Below are positions 34,889-44,457 of a stretch of 64,000 bases of DNA, piece after piece. The position numbers and the translations under genes are program-made. The stretch comes from Pantoea sp. RIT-PI-b. GTDB taxonomy: Bacteria > Pseudomonadota > Gammaproteobacteria > Enterobacterales > Enterobacteriaceae. Location: positions 62,001 through 126,000 of the forward strand of contig NZ_LGIS01000033.1 of NCBI RefSeq assembly GCF_001187905.1, in the 5' to 3' direction. Below the pieces are notes generated by a model that was not told the origin of the DNA, did no database searches, and was given only the letters and a program-made list of their open reading frames with translations. Position 1 is the stretch's first letter. Each line of letters opens with the position of its first letter.

Positions 34889-36061
34889 ATGGCCGATTCC
34901 GCGAACGATAAAATTAATGTCTTCTGGTTTTTACCGACACACGGCGATGGACGGTATCTTGGCACCACTGAAGGTGGACGCCCGGTTGATTTACCCTACT
35001 TACAGCAAGTGGCGCTGGCCGCCGACAATCTCGGCTTCTACGGCGTGTTAATTCCTACCGGCAAAAGTTGCGAGGATTCGTGGCTGGTTGCGTCGGCCTT
35101 AGCGCCTATCACCCGCCGCTTACGCTATCTGGTGGCGGTGCGTCCTGGCTTACAGCCGCCAACGCTCGCCGCGCGCATGGCAACCACGCTCGATCGTCTA
35201 TCCGAAGGCCGCCTGCTGATTAACGTGGTGACCGGAGGCGATCCGATTGAGAACAAAGGTGACGGCATTTTCCTCAACCACAGTGAACGTTATGAGGTCA
35301 CCAAAGAGTTCCTTGATGTCTACAGTCGCCTGATGCGTGGTGAGAAAGTGGACTACGAAGGGAAGCATATTCATGTGGAAGGGGCGGAAGTGCTGTTCCC
35401 GCCGGTACAGGAAAATGGCCCACCGCTCTATTTCGGCGGTTCCTCTGAAGCGGCAATTGACGTGGCGGCTGAGCAAATAGATACCTATCTTACCTGGGGC
35501 GAACCGCCAGCCCAGGTTGCTGAGAAGCTGGAAGTGGTGCGTGCACGTGCTGAACAGCGTGGACGAAAACTAGAATATGGCATCCGCTTACACGTGATTG
35601 TGCGTGAGACGGAAGAAGAGGCTCAGGCGGCGGCTGATAAACTGATTGCGCATCTTGATGAAGAGACCATCGCGCAGGCGCAGAAAATCTTTGCGCGTAT
35701 GGATTCCGCCGGTCAGGCGCGTATGAGTGCCTTGCACAACGGCTCGCGTGATAATCTCTACATCTCCCCCAATCTCTGGGCGGGCGTGGGGCTGGTGCGC
35801 GGTGGTGCCGGAACCGCACTGGTTGGCAGCCCAGAGCAGGTGGCGGAGCGCATTCGTGAATATCAGGCTTTAGGCGTTACTAACTTCATTCTGTCGGGTT
35901 ATCCGCATCTGGAAGAGGCCCATCGCGTAGCCGAACTGCTGCTGCCGCTGTTGCCACTGGCTAACGGTCAGCAGCAGCGTGAACGCACTATTAATACCGG
36001 CCCGTTTGGTGAAACCATTGGTGGCGACAAACGTCCGTCAAAACAGACAAGCGCCAGCTAA
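34889..36061 (+). CDS. ssuD: FMNH2-dependent alkanesulfonate monooxygenase SsuD
   Basis: 390 aa. Cleaves alkanesulfonates to aldehyde and sulfite with reduced FMN and oxygen. It is close to E. coli SsuD throughout (FWFLPTHGDGRYLGT, GVLIPTGKSCEDSWLVA, YFGGSSEAA, AALHNGSRDNL-type stretch SALHNGSRDNLYISPNLWAG) and of nearly the same length. Active-site residues of the family (His in THGDG, Arg in HNGSRDNL, Cys54-equivalent in KSCED) are present. It is the first gene behind the sigma-54 promoter. The usual flavin reductase SsuE and importer SsuBC are absent nearby. Confidence 0.93.
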   Translation: MADSANDKINVFWFLPTHGDGRYLGTTEGGRPVDLPYLQQVALAADNLGFYGVLIPTGKSCEDSWLVASALAPITRRLRYLVAVRPGLQPPTLAARMATTLDRLSEGRLLINVVTGGDPIENKGDGIFLNHSERYEVTKEFLDVYSRLMRGEKVDYEGKHIHVEGAEVLFPPVQENGPPLYFGGSSEAAIDVAAEQIDTYLTWGEPPAQVAEKLEVVRARAEQRGRKLEYGIRLHVIVRETEEEAQAAADKLIAHLDEETIAQAQKIFARMDSAGQARMSALHNGSRDNLYISPNLWAGVGLVRGGAGTALVGSPEQVAERIREYQALGVTNFILSGYPHLEEAHRVAELLLPLLPLANGQQQRERTINTGPFGETIGGDKRPSKQTSAS

Positions 36062-36075
36062 TGCAGGAGAAGGCG

Positions 36076-37482
36076 ATGGCAACGGCACAGGTAATCATTG
36101 TGGGTGGCGGCTTCAGCGGTACTGCGTTGGCGATTCATCTCGCACGTCATTCGTCATCCGAATTACTGATTACAGTGGTCGAACCGCGCGATCATCTCGG
36201 CGGCGGCGTTGCCTATTCCACGCAGGAGCCTGCGCACCGCATCAATGTGCCTGCATCACGCATGCAGTTGAGTGGTGAAGAGCAGGGCGCCTTTGATCGC
36301 TGGTATCGCGCTCAGCCTGAATGTTCACTGGATTCAGTAGCGCATTGCGCTGATGGCGCGGTCTATCCGCAGCGTGGGATGTTTGGTCGCTATCTGGCAG
36401 AACAGTTTGCGGCAGCAGCGCAAGCGCATCCGCACATCACGTTGCGCCACATTCAGGCCAGCGCGATTGCCTGGGAAGGGCAGCAGTTGTTGCTCAGCAA
36501 CGGTGAAACCCTGCGAGGTGATGTGCTGGCATTAGCAATCAGCCATCCGCCGCCGTCGCTGCCGCGTGCGTTGCAGCCTTTTTCGGCGCACCCGGCGTTG
36601 ATAGCCAATCCGTGGCAGCATGGCGTGTTAGATGCCATCGATCCGGCGGCATCGGTAGCGATTATTGGCACCGGCTTAAGTATGGCTGACGTGGTGGCGT
36701 CGTTGGGAACGCGTCAGCATCGTGGTCCGCTTATCGCCTTCTCGCGCCGTGGACAGCTCTCGCGTGACAACCTGAGCGGTGACTGGCCAGAATGGACGTT
36801 AGCTCCGCAGGATGTGCCCAGCGCACGTCACTGGCTCCGTCATATCCGCGCGGAAGTTGCGCGTGCAGCGCAACAACAGTTACCCTGGCAGCGCGTGTTG
36901 GATCAGGTGCGTGTGCAAGGTCAGGACATCTGGCAATCGCTGCCGTTACGCGAGCAGCAGCGTTTTGTCCGCCATTTGCGCTCGTGGTGGGATGTGCATC
37001 GCTATCGTATCGCGCCGCAGGTCTCCGCAGTAATCCGCCAGCGTCAGCAGCAAGGCAGCCTTAACGTGCAGGCTGCACGCCTGGCCGCTATTGCCGCGCG
37101 CGGTAAGCAGCTGGAGATTACACTCCGCACACGCGAGGGCGATCGCCAAACGCACCTTCTCGATCATCTGATCGTCACCACCGGCCCCGGCCATGAAGCC
37201 TTAACCGCCAGCCAACCTTTGCTGCAATCGCTCAGCCAGCTGGGTTTGATTCGCCCCGATCGGCTGGGCTTCGGTATTGATGTCGACAGTCAGTCGCAGG
37301 CACTCAACCGCGCAGGCGAGGTAAACGCGCGTCTGTGGGTCGTGGGTCCGGCGGCCCGTGCACGCTTCGGTGAACTGATGGGCTTGCCGCAGGTCGCCGA
37401 TCACGCCGCCGATGTGGCGAAAAACATTTTAGAAGAACTGCAAATCGCTCAGGTCGAGCGATGTCCCCCTTCAGCGCTTTAA
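36076..37482 (+). CDS. FAD/NAD(P)-binding oxidoreductase
   Basis: 468 aa from ATG 36076 (AGGAG 8 nt upstream). The Rossmann motif VIIVGGGFSGTALA covers residues 6-19 and the second dinucleotide site VAIIGTGLSMADVVA is near residue 195, the pattern of the FAD-NAD(P)-binding (YdhS-like) group. It starts right after ssuD and so is presumably cotranscribed. A role in supplying reduced flavin or in oxidising a sulfur intermediate is conceivable but not shown. Confidence 0.82.
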   Translation: MATAQVIIVGGGFSGTALAIHLARHSSSELLITVVEPRDHLGGGVAYSTQEPAHRINVPASRMQLSGEEQGAFDRWYRAQPECSLDSVAHCADGAVYPQRGMFGRYLAEQFAAAAQAHPHITLRHIQASAIAWEGQQLLLSNGETLRGDVLALAISHPPPSLPRALQPFSAHPALIANPWQHGVLDAIDPAASVAIIGTGLSMADVVASLGTRQHRGPLIAFSRRGQLSRDNLSGDWPEWTLAPQDVPSARHWLRHIRAEVARAAQQQLPWQRVLDQVRVQGQDIWQSLPLREQQRFVRHLRSWWDVHRYRIAPQVSAVIRQRQQQGSLNVQAARLAAIAARGKQLEITLRTREGDRQTHLLDHLIVTTGPGHEALTASQPLLQSLSQLGLIRPDRLGFGIDVDSQSQALNRAGEVNARLWVVGPAARARFGELMGLPQVADHAADVAKNILEELQIAQVERCPPSAL

Positions 37483-37556
37483 TCTCTCAACATCCTAAAA
37501 ATTAACTGACGAACGCCGGGTCGTAACACGATCACGGCCTCGCTATGGAGATTGCT

Positions 37557-38951
37557 ATGCCATCGCAACGTGAAATTCGCTTGAACGCATTTGATATGAA
37601 CTGTGTCGGACACCAGTCGCCGGGCTTGTGGGCGCATCCGCGTGACCGTTCCTGGCAGTATAAAGATCTGGAATATTGGGTGGATTTGGCGCGCCTGCTC
37701 GAGCGCGGCAAATTTGACGGTCTGTTTATTGCAGACGTGCTCGGCGTTTACGACGTGCTGAACGGCAACGGCGATGCGGCCATTCGCCAGGCGACGCAAG
37801 TGCCGGTTAATGATCCGCTCGCGCTCATCACCCCGATGGCGTTGGTCACCGAACATCTCGGCTTTGGTCTCACGGCGTCATTGTCGTTTGAACATCCTTA
37901 TCCATTTGCCCGCCGCTTATCCACGCTCGATCACCTGACCAAAGGGCGCATTGGCTGGAACATCGTGACCTCTTATCTGGAGAGCGGTGCGCGCAATATT
38001 GGCCACAAAGCGCAGATCGATCACGATAGCCGCTACGATTATGCCGATGAGTATCTGCAGGTGGTGTACAAGCTGCTCGAAGGCAGCTGGGAGCAGGATG
38101 CGGTGTTACGTGACCGCGAACGCCGTATCTTCAGCGACCCGCGTAAAATCCATCCTATCAATCATCAGGGTACCTTCTTCAACGTGCCAGGCATTCATCT
38201 GTGCGAACCGTCACCGCAGCGTACGCCCGTGTTGTACCAGGCTGGTGCATCCAGCCGTGGTAAGCAGTTTGCCGCAGAACACGCTGAATGTGTATTTGTC
38301 GCTTCCCCGTCGAAAGTGTTGCTGAAGAAAACCGTCGCCGATATTCGCCGTCGTGCGGTGGAAGCTGGCCGCGATCCCTACAGTATTAAAATCTTCAATC
38401 TGCAAACCGTGATTGTTGGTGAAACCGACTTAGCGGCGCAGGCCAAGTGGAAGGAGTACACCAGCTGGGTGAGCTACGAAGGCGCGCTGGCGCTGGTATC
38501 GGGTTGGACAGGTATCGACTTCGGTCAGTATCAGCCGGATCAGGTACTGAAATACATCCACACCAACGCCATCCAATCAGCGATTGAAACCTTCTCCACC
38601 GCCGATCCCGATCGTCAGTGGACGGTGCAAGCGCTGGCGGATTGGGTGGGTATCGGCGGCTTTGGCCCATTGATTGTTGGCAGCGCAGAAACCGTCGCCG
38701 ATGAGTTGCAGGGCTGGATAGAGGATACCGACGTCGATGGCTTCAACTTCGCCTACGCCTTAACGCACGAAACCTTTGAAGATGTGGTTGAGCTGCTGAT
38801 CCCGGAACTGCAGAAGCGCGGCGTTTACAAAAAAGAGTACGCGCAGGGCACATTGCGCGAGAAGTTATTTGCTGCCGGTCCACAGCTGCAGGCACCGCAT
38901 CCGGGCGCGGGTTATCGCGTCAAAACCTCCACGCCGCAGGAGGTTTCATGA
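37557..38951 (+). CDS. NtaA/SnaA/DszA-family FMN-dependent monooxygenase
   Basis: 464 aa from ATG 37557 (GGAG 7 nt upstream; an ATG 12 nt earlier is less likely). Bacterial luciferase-like fold of the nitrilotriacetate/DszA group: LFIADVLGVYD, RIGWNIVTSYLESGARN (flavin-pocket signature) and YQAGASSRGKQFAAEHAE. Enzymes of this group oxidise C-S or C-N bonds using reduced FMN, e.g. dimethyl sulfide or dibenzothiophene sulfone. The substrate here is unknown. It overlaps the MetN-like gene by 4 nt. Confidence 0.88.
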   Translation: MPSQREIRLNAFDMNCVGHQSPGLWAHPRDRSWQYKDLEYWVDLARLLERGKFDGLFIADVLGVYDVLNGNGDAAIRQATQVPVNDPLALITPMALVTEHLGFGLTASLSFEHPYPFARRLSTLDHLTKGRIGWNIVTSYLESGARNIGHKAQIDHDSRYDYADEYLQVVYKLLEGSWEQDAVLRDRERRIFSDPRKIHPINHQGTFFNVPGIHLCEPSPQRTPVLYQAGASSRGKQFAAEHAECVFVASPSKVLLKKTVADIRRRAVEAGRDPYSIKIFNLQTVIVGETDLAAQAKWKEYTSWVSYEGALALVSGWTGIDFGQYQPDQVLKYIHTNAIQSAIETFSTADPDRQWTVQALADWVGIGGFGPLIVGSAETVADELQGWIEDTDVDGFNFAYALTHETFEDVVELLIPELQKRGVYKKEYAQGTLREKLFAAGPQLQAPHPGAGYRVKTSTPQEVS

Positions 38952-39967
38952 TCGAGATAGATCAGCTAAGCAAGCACTACCGCGCGCCGGACGGCCGTGT
39001 GACCGAGGTGCTGAAAGCTATCAGCCTGCAAGTACCGCAAGCCAATATCACTGCGGTGGTGGGGCCGAGCGGCGCGGGGAAATCGACGCTGGCGAAATGC
39101 ATCAGCCTGTTGGAGCAACCGAGTTCTGGCAGCATTCGCGTCAACGGCAGCGATCTCTCCCGGCTGGATGGCGAAGCGTTGCGCCAGGCGCGTCGTTCAA
39201 TCGGCACGGTATTCCAGTCTTCCGCACTGCTACAACGCAAAACGGCATGGGAGAACATCGCGCTGCCGCTGCACTATCTCGGCGTGGTGGAACGCGACAT
39301 CACCGCGCGCGTGGGTGAACTGCTGGAGAGCGTTGGCCTCAGCCACAAAGCCAAAGCCTATCCCGGTCAGCTCTCCGGCGGCCAACGTCAACGTATTGGC
39401 ATTGCGCGTGCGCTGGCGTTGCGTCCCTCGGTGTTGCTGGCCGATGAAGCCACGTCCGGCCTCGATCCTGAAGCCACCGTCACCATCCTCGATCTGCTTA
39501 AAAGACTGCGCGATGACTACAAGCTGGCGATTGTCCTCATCACCCATGAAATGGACGCGGTAAGACAAGCAGCCGATGCGGTCGCCGAAATTCGCGATGG
39601 CCAAATTGTGCAGTATGGCGTGGTGAAAGAGCTGCTGGCACAGCCGGATTCTGTGCTGGGTCAGCGACTGTTCCCGCTGACGCCGCAAGCGGGCGACGCC
39701 GAGTTGATACTACAGCTTAGCTATCGTACCGATGTGGCAGTTGCCAGCGACTGGATCTCACGCCTCAGCCAGCAGTTGGGTTTGCGTATTGACCTGCTCG
39801 GCGCGCACGTCGAGCAGGTCAATGGTCTGCAGGCCGGACGCTTGCAGGTGGGCATTCACTTCCAGCATGAGCGTGTTCCTCTGGCTCGTCTGCTGGCGCA
39901 ATTAGAGCAACTGGGCTTAATCGCCAGCGTTTCGGACAGCGTGTTACCACTGAGGGAAGCGGTATGA
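38948..39967 (+). CDS. MetN-like ABC transporter ATPase
   Basis: 339 aa with Walker A GPSGAGKS near residue 39, LSGGQRQRIGIARAL near 140, Walker B VLLADEATSGLDPE and a C-terminal NIL domain (LQLSYRTDVAVASDW, residues about 255-335) as in MetN, where it senses methionine. Four-base overlaps on both sides couple it to its neighbours. It probably imports an organosulfur compound rather than methionine, given the operon. Confidence 0.9.
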   Translation: MIEIDQLSKHYRAPDGRVTEVLKAISLQVPQANITAVVGPSGAGKSTLAKCISLLEQPSSGSIRVNGSDLSRLDGEALRQARRSIGTVFQSSALLQRKTAWENIALPLHYLGVVERDITARVGELLESVGLSHKAKAYPGQLSGGQRQRIGIARALALRPSVLLADEATSGLDPEATVTILDLLKRLRDDYKLAIVLITHEMDAVRQAADAVAEIRDGQIVQYGVVKELLAQPDSVLGQRLFPLTPQAGDAELILQLSYRTDVAVASDWISRLSQQLGLRIDLLGAHVEQVNGLQAGRLQVGIHFQHERVPLARLLAQLEQLGLIASVSDSVLPLREAV

Positions 39968-40662
39968 GCGTATCAGTCATAAGTCAGGATACGCCGTGGC
40001 CAGAAATCCCGGCATTGATGCTGCCCGCACTCGGTGAAACGGCGCTGATGGTCGCCATTGTGATGCTGTTCGTGGTGACGTTCGGCGGCGTAGTGGGCGT
40101 GGTGCTGTTTAACACCTCGCCGCGCGGTCTGTTTCCACATCGCGGTATTCATCGCGTACTCAGTTGGATCGTCAACATGGGCCGCTCGCTGCCCTTTCTG
40201 GTGTTAATGGCCGCCATCATCCCGTTCACCTTCTGGCTGACCGGAACCACCATCGGCATTCCGGCGGCGGTAGTGCCGATGATCGCCGCCGGCATTCCGT
40301 TCTTTGGTCGTCTGGTGGATAACGCGCTGCGGGAACTGCCTGGCGAAGTGACGGCGGTCGGCCTGGTATGCGGCGGTTCGCGCTGGCAAATCATCCGTTC
40401 GGCACAACTCAGCGAAGCGCTACCGGCAATTGTCGCGGCGGTGACGCTCAATTTGATCTCCATGATTGAGTACTCCGCCATTGCCGGCACCATCGGCGCG
40501 GGCGGTATTGGCTATCTGGCGGTGGTGTATGGCTATCAGCGCTTCGATAACCACATCATGATCGCCACCATCGTGGTGCTGATCGCCTTAATTCAAACCA
40601 TCCAGTTTCTCGGCGACCGCCTGGTTACCGCATTACGCCATCCTCAGGGGACCTCATTATGA
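39964..40662 (+). CDS. MetI-like ABC transporter permease
   Basis: 232-aa inner-membrane permease with five hydrophobic segments. It shows the MetI landmarks NMGRSLPFLVLMAAIIPFT, NALRELPGEVTAVGLVCGGS (EAA loop) and IEYSAIAGTIGAGGIGYLAV. It lies between the ATPase and the binding protein with 4-nt overlaps. Confidence 0.9.
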   Translation: MSVSVISQDTPWPEIPALMLPALGETALMVAIVMLFVVTFGGVVGVVLFNTSPRGLFPHRGIHRVLSWIVNMGRSLPFLVLMAAIIPFTFWLTGTTIGIPAAVVPMIAAGIPFFGRLVDNALRELPGEVTAVGLVCGGSRWQIIRSAQLSEALPAIVAAVTLNLISMIEYSAIAGTIGAGGIGYLAVVYGYQRFDNHIMIATIVVLIALIQTIQFLGDRLVTALRHPQGTSL

Positions 40663-41534
40663 CAACACAAGATTTTGAACTGCGTAAAACGCGGCACTGG
40701 CCGTGGCTGCTACTGATTATAGTGGTCGTTGTACTGGCGGCAGGCGGCTGGTTCTGGCGCAGTCAGCAGCCGCAGGCGGTGGTATTTGGCAGCACGCTGA
40801 AAGTGCATTTTGAGCCGGCAATGGCGGGCGAACAGAAGCTGATTGAATACGTTGGCGAGCATATTGCGCCGGATTACGGCTTAAAACTTGAAGCCGTTGG
40901 TGTGCAGGATCCGGTGCAGGCCGACCGCGCGGTGGCGGATGGGCAGTATGCCGCCACGGTGTATCAGCATCAGTGGTGGCTGAAGCAAGTGGTGGATGCC
41001 AACGGCTTTGCGCTGACTTCGGCATTACCGCTGTTCCAGTGGGCGTTTGGTATTTACTCCGATCGCTACAAATCAGTGGCCGATTTACCGCAGGGTGCGA
41101 CAGTTGTGGTGCCGGATGACGGTGCTAATCAGGGCCAGGCATTATGGCTGCTGGCGCGTCAGGGCTTAATCACGCTCGATCCCAACGTGGAGCCGCGCAC
41201 CGCCAGGCTGAAGAATATCGTCGGCAATCCACACGGTTTTGTCTTTAAGGAGCTGGATTTGTTGACCATGCCGCGCGCGCTGAACTCGGTAGATGCGGCG
41301 ATTGGCTATGTGTCGCAGTTCGATGCCGGTAAGGTACCGCGCGAGAAAGGTATTCTCTTCCCGCCTGCGCCGCGCACCTTCGCTTCGCAGCTGGTGATTG
41401 GTACGCCGTATCTGGAGCAGGAAAATATCGAGAAACTGAAAAAAGCCTTCTCCGATCCGCGCGTTCAACAATGGCTTAAGACCACCGACGATCCGCTGGT
41501 AAAAGGGGTGCTGGTGCCGGTTTCGGCTGACTAA
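40659..41534 (+). CDS. MetQ-like substrate-binding protein with a membrane anchor
   Basis: 291 aa, NlpA/MetQ family: KVHFEPAMAGEQKLIEYVGEHIA-like start, YQHQWWLKQ, FKELDLLTMPRALNSVDAAI. Unlike classical MetQ there is no lipobox cysteine; the N-terminus is charged (ELRKTRHW) followed by an uncleaved-looking helix PWLLLIIVVVVLAAGGWFW. The protein is therefore probably tethered by a transmembrane helix. It is the last gene of the ssuD operon before a terminator. Confidence 0.87.
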   Translation: MTTQDFELRKTRHWPWLLLIIVVVVLAAGGWFWRSQQPQAVVFGSTLKVHFEPAMAGEQKLIEYVGEHIAPDYGLKLEAVGVQDPVQADRAVADGQYAATVYQHQWWLKQVVDANGFALTSALPLFQWAFGIYSDRYKSVADLPQGATVVVPDDGANQGQALWLLARQGLITLDPNVEPRTARLKNIVGNPHGFVFKELDLLTMPRALNSVDAAIGYVSQFDAGKVPREKGILFPPAPRTFASQLVIGTPYLEQENIEKLKKAFSDPRVQQWLKTTDDPLVKGVLVPVSAD

Positions 41535-41553
41535 TTTCCCTCTTATTTCTACC

Positions 41554-41586
41554 ACCCGGACTCGCCATGCGCGTCCGGGTTTTTCT
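41554..41586 (+). terminator. Terminator after the MetNIQ-like genes
   Basis: ACCCGGAC / GTCCGGGT stem followed by TTTTTCTG, 20 bp after the binding-protein stop. Confidence 0.85.
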
Positions 41587-41712
41587 GTTGCCTGATTTTA
41601 ATTATATTATTGATATATATGTAATTTAATATCAATAAATGTTGTTTTGGCTCTACAAATTAAACGCTTATAACAACCTCTCCTGCACTACAAAACAACA
41701 ACGTGAGGCGTT

Positions 41713-43146
41713 ATGAGTTCTCTTCCTTTAGAAAACACCTTACCGGTTTCTGAACCGGTGCGTTCGGTCAGTGACGTGGCAAGACTGATCAACACCCGCA
41801 GTAAAACCAATAACTACGCGCGCATGATTGTGTTCCTCGCGCTTGGGGGCGTGTTTCTTGACGCCTACGATCTCACCACGCTTTCTTACGGCATTGATGA
41901 TGTGGTGCGCGAGTTTCAACTCTCGCCGCTTCTCACCGGGTTGGTAACGTCATCGATTATGGTCGGCACCATCGTCGGCAATCTGGTCGGCGGCTGGCTG
42001 ACGGATAAATATGGCCGCTATTCGGTGTTTATGGCCGACATGCTGTTCTTTGTCGTCTCGGCGATTGCGGCAGGATTAGCGCCAAACGTCTGGGTGCTGA
42101 TTGGTGCGCGCTTCCTGATGGGCGTTGGCGTCGGAATCGATCTGCCGGTGGCGATGTCGTACCTGGCGGAGTTCTCCAAATTCGCCGGTAAAGGCAACAA
42201 AGCGGCGCGACTCGCCGCATGGTGCCCAATGTGGTACGCGGCATCAACGCTGTGCTTCCTGCTGATCTTCGCGCTCTATTTCCTGCTGCCAAAAGAGCAT
42301 CTTGACTGGCTGTGGCGCGCATCACTGCTGTTTGGTGCGGTGCCAGCGCTGCTGATTATTGCGGTGCGCAGCAAATTTATGAACGAATCGCCGCTGTGGG
42401 CAGCTAATCAGGGCGATCTCAAATCGGCGGTGCGCATCCTGCGCGATTCTTACGGCATTCATGTGCATGAAGCCGAACCAGAAGCGCCGCCTACTGCAGC
42501 TGCGCCAAAAGTGAGCTTCCGCGTGCTGTTCCAGAAACCGTGGCGCGAACGCACCATCGTGGCGGGCGTGATGAACATCTGCATCTCTTTTGAATACACC
42601 GCGATTGCCTTCTTCCTGCCGTCAATTCTGGCGCAGTTCCTGGGGGCGGGCGTGTTCGAAACCATCTCGGCATCGCTCGGCCTTAATGCGCTGTTTGCCT
42701 TTACCGGCGGACTGCTCGGCATGCGTCTGGCGTGGAAATATCCCTCTCGTCATGTGGCGATTACGGGTTTCGCGCTGCAATTCTTTGCGTTGATTGCGCT
42801 GGCATTGATTGGCCATCCAGAAGCGATTGCCGGGATTGTCTTCGCCGTGCTGATGCTGGGCCTATGGCTGTTTGCCGAAGGTTTTGGTCCGGGCGCACAG
42901 CTGATGGTGTATCCGGCGCTCTCTTATCCAACCTCTATTCGCGCCACCGGCGTGGGCTTTAGCCGTGCGCTCTCCGGCATTGGTAGCGCGCTGGCGCTGT
43001 TCATCCTGCCGATGCTGCAAGCGGCGCTAGGCACCAATATGTTTTGGGTGGTGTCGCTGGCGGCAATCATTCCCATCTTCTTCCTGCTGGCGGTGCGCTA
43101 CGAGCCAACGCGCCATGACATTGACGAACTTTCACATCAGGAGTGA
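41713..43146 (+). CDS. MFS transporter (aromatic acid/sugar-type)
   Basis: 477 aa, 12 predicted helices. MFS signatures: GGWLTDKYGRYSVFMAD between helices 2 and 3, FLMGVGVGIDLPVAMSYLAEF, and a repeat in the second half (FAEGFGPGAQLMVYPALSYPT). The group includes aromatic-acid and sugar porters. It is separated from the MetQ-like gene by a terminator and 120 AT-rich bp with its own promoter, and followed 3 bp later by a flavoprotein gene, with which it forms a second sulfur-related transcription unit. Confidence 0.85.
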   Translation: MSSLPLENTLPVSEPVRSVSDVARLINTRSKTNNYARMIVFLALGGVFLDAYDLTTLSYGIDDVVREFQLSPLLTGLVTSSIMVGTIVGNLVGGWLTDKYGRYSVFMADMLFFVVSAIAAGLAPNVWVLIGARFLMGVGVGIDLPVAMSYLAEFSKFAGKGNKAARLAAWCPMWYAASTLCFLLIFALYFLLPKEHLDWLWRASLLFGAVPALLIIAVRSKFMNESPLWAANQGDLKSAVRILRDSYGIHVHEAEPEAPPTAAAPKVSFRVLFQKPWRERTIVAGVMNICISFEYTAIAFFLPSILAQFLGAGVFETISASLGLNALFAFTGGLLGMRLAWKYPSRHVAITGFALQFFALIALALIGHPEAIAGIVFAVLMLGLWLFAEGFGPGAQLMVYPALSYPTSIRATGVGFSRALSGIGSALALFILPMLQAALGTNMFWVVSLAAIIPIFFLLAVRYEPTRHDIDELSHQE

Positions 43147-43149
43147 ACC

Positions 43150-44364
43150 ATGAGCTTACTTGCAACAGGAACCGATTATGACGCGCTGGCTGCGCATTTC
43201 CGTCCGGTGTTTGCACGCATCGCCGAAGGGGCGGTGGCGCGCGAGCGTGAACGCAGGCTGCCGCATCAGCCGATTAGCTGGCTGAAAGAAGCAGGATTCG
43301 GCACCGTGCGTATTCCAAAAGACCAGGGCGGTTGGGGCGCATCACTGCCGCAGCTGTTTCAATTGTTAACTGAGTTGGCGGAAGCGGACTCCAATCTGCC
43401 GCAGGCGCTGCGTGCGCATTTTGCCTTTGTCGAGGATCGGCTTAATCAGCCTGCCAGCCCGGAACGCGATCGCTGGTTCCGCCGCTTTATTGATGGCGAG
43501 CTGGTGGGCAGCGGCTGGACGGAAATTGGCACAGTAAAACTGGGCGAGGTGAACACCCGCGTGACGCCTGGCGCTGCGGGTTGGACGTTGAATGGCGAGA
43601 AGTTTTATAGCACCGGCGCCTTGTTCGCCGACTGGATTGATGTCTATGCGCGCCGCAACGATAATCAGGGAGATGTTATCGCTCTGGTGAACACTCACCA
43701 ACCCGGCGTGACGCGTGAGGACGACTGGGACGGTTTTGGCCAGCGCTTAACTGGCAGCGGCACCACGCGTTTTGACCATGCCCATGTCGAACAGGAACAC
43801 GTTTACGATTTCGCCACGCGTTTTCGCTATCAGACCGCGTTCTATCAGCATGTATTGCTCGCGACGCTGGCAGGGATTGGACGCGCGGTGGCGCGGGACG
43901 GTGCGCAGGCAGTGGCTGCACGTCAACGGGTTTATAGCCACGGCAACGGCGGTGTCGCGCGTCAGGATGCGCAGATTCTGCAGGTGATCGGTGAAATCAC
44001 CAGCCTGGCGTTTGCGGTTGAAGCCACAGTGATCCGCGCGACACATTCACTGCAATCAGCATATGTTGCGCATGTGAGCAGCGATGAAGCGCAGATTGCG
44101 GCGGCGAATGTGCTGGCCGAAGCCGAAGCGAGCCAGGCGCAAGTCATCGCCAGTGAATGGGTGACGCGCGCGGCAACTGAGCTGTTTAACGCTTTGGGTG
44201 CATCCGATACCCGCGTCAGCAAAGCGCTGGATCGCCACTGGCGCAACGCGCGTACCGTATCGTCACACAATCCGGTGGTATACAAGGCGCGCGATATCGG
44301 CAACTGGAAAGTGAATGGCGCTGCACCCACCAGCGTCTGGCAGATTGGTCGCGGAGAGGGCTGA
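43150..44364 (+). CDS. Acyl-CoA dehydrogenase-like flavoprotein (DszC/SfnB type)
   Basis: 404 aa with acyl-CoA dehydrogenase fold: N-terminal helical domain (ISWLKEAGFGTVRIPKDQGG), middle beta domain (GWTEIGTVKLGEVNTRV, LNGEKFYSTGALFAD) and C-terminal helices. GEKFYSTG and the lack of a catalytic Glu of true dehydrogenases are features of the DszC/SfnB branch, monooxygenases or desulfurisation enzymes using reduced flavin. It sits with a sulfur monooxygenase cluster. The substrate is unknown. Confidence 0.85.
   Translation: MSLLATGTDYDALAAHFRPVFARIAEGAVARERERRLPHQPISWLKEAGFGTVRIPKDQGGWGASLPQLFQLLTELAEADSNLPQALRAHFAFVEDRLNQPASPERDRWFRRFIDGELVGSGWTEIGTVKLGEVNTRVTPGAAGWTLNGEKFYSTGALFADWIDVYARRNDNQGDVIALVNTHQPGVTREDDWDGFGQRLTGSGTTRFDHAHVEQEHVYDFATRFRYQTAFYQHVLLATLAGIGRAVARDGAQAVAARQRVYSHGNGGVARQDAQILQVIGEITSLAFAVEATVIRATHSLQSAYVAHVSSDEAQIAAANVLAEAEASQAQVIASEWVTRAATELFNALGASDTRVSKALDRHWRNARTVSSHNPVVYKARDIGNWKVNGAAPTSVWQIGRGEG
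44046..44059. repeat. Isolated iteron copy
   Basis: TTCACTGCAATCAG, identical to variant copies inside the main array (near 28701 and 29698), here inside the flavoprotein gene 14 kb away. Confidence 0.5.
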
Positions 44365-44371
44365 TAACAGC

Positions 44372-44440
44372 GGGTGCGCATAAATGCGCACCCTACGAAA
44401 ACCTCGCTCAATAACCGCAGGGCCGCCACACATGGCGACC
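44372..44440. repeat. Short palindromic intergenic repeats (two)
   Basis: GGTGCGCAT-AA-ATGCGCACC followed by CTACG (44372-44397), then CCGCCA-CACA-TGGCGACC (44421-44440). Both belong to the hairpin family also at 14825 and 48428 and fill the gap between convergent genes, possibly also stopping transcription. Confidence 0.55.
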
Positions 44441-44457
44441 AGCTAGTTTGTGATCAC

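Noticed and set aside
32239..34889. tRNA or small RNA genes in the centromere or sulfur promoter regions
   Set aside because: No cloverleaf-like structure or recognisable RNA family seen by eye.
36166..36179. CTGATTACAGTGGT inside the FAD/NAD(P) gene as another iteron
   Set aside because: Twelve of fourteen bases match, but it is explained by codons for LLITVVE and lacks the conserved GAACGTT end; kept out of the feature list.
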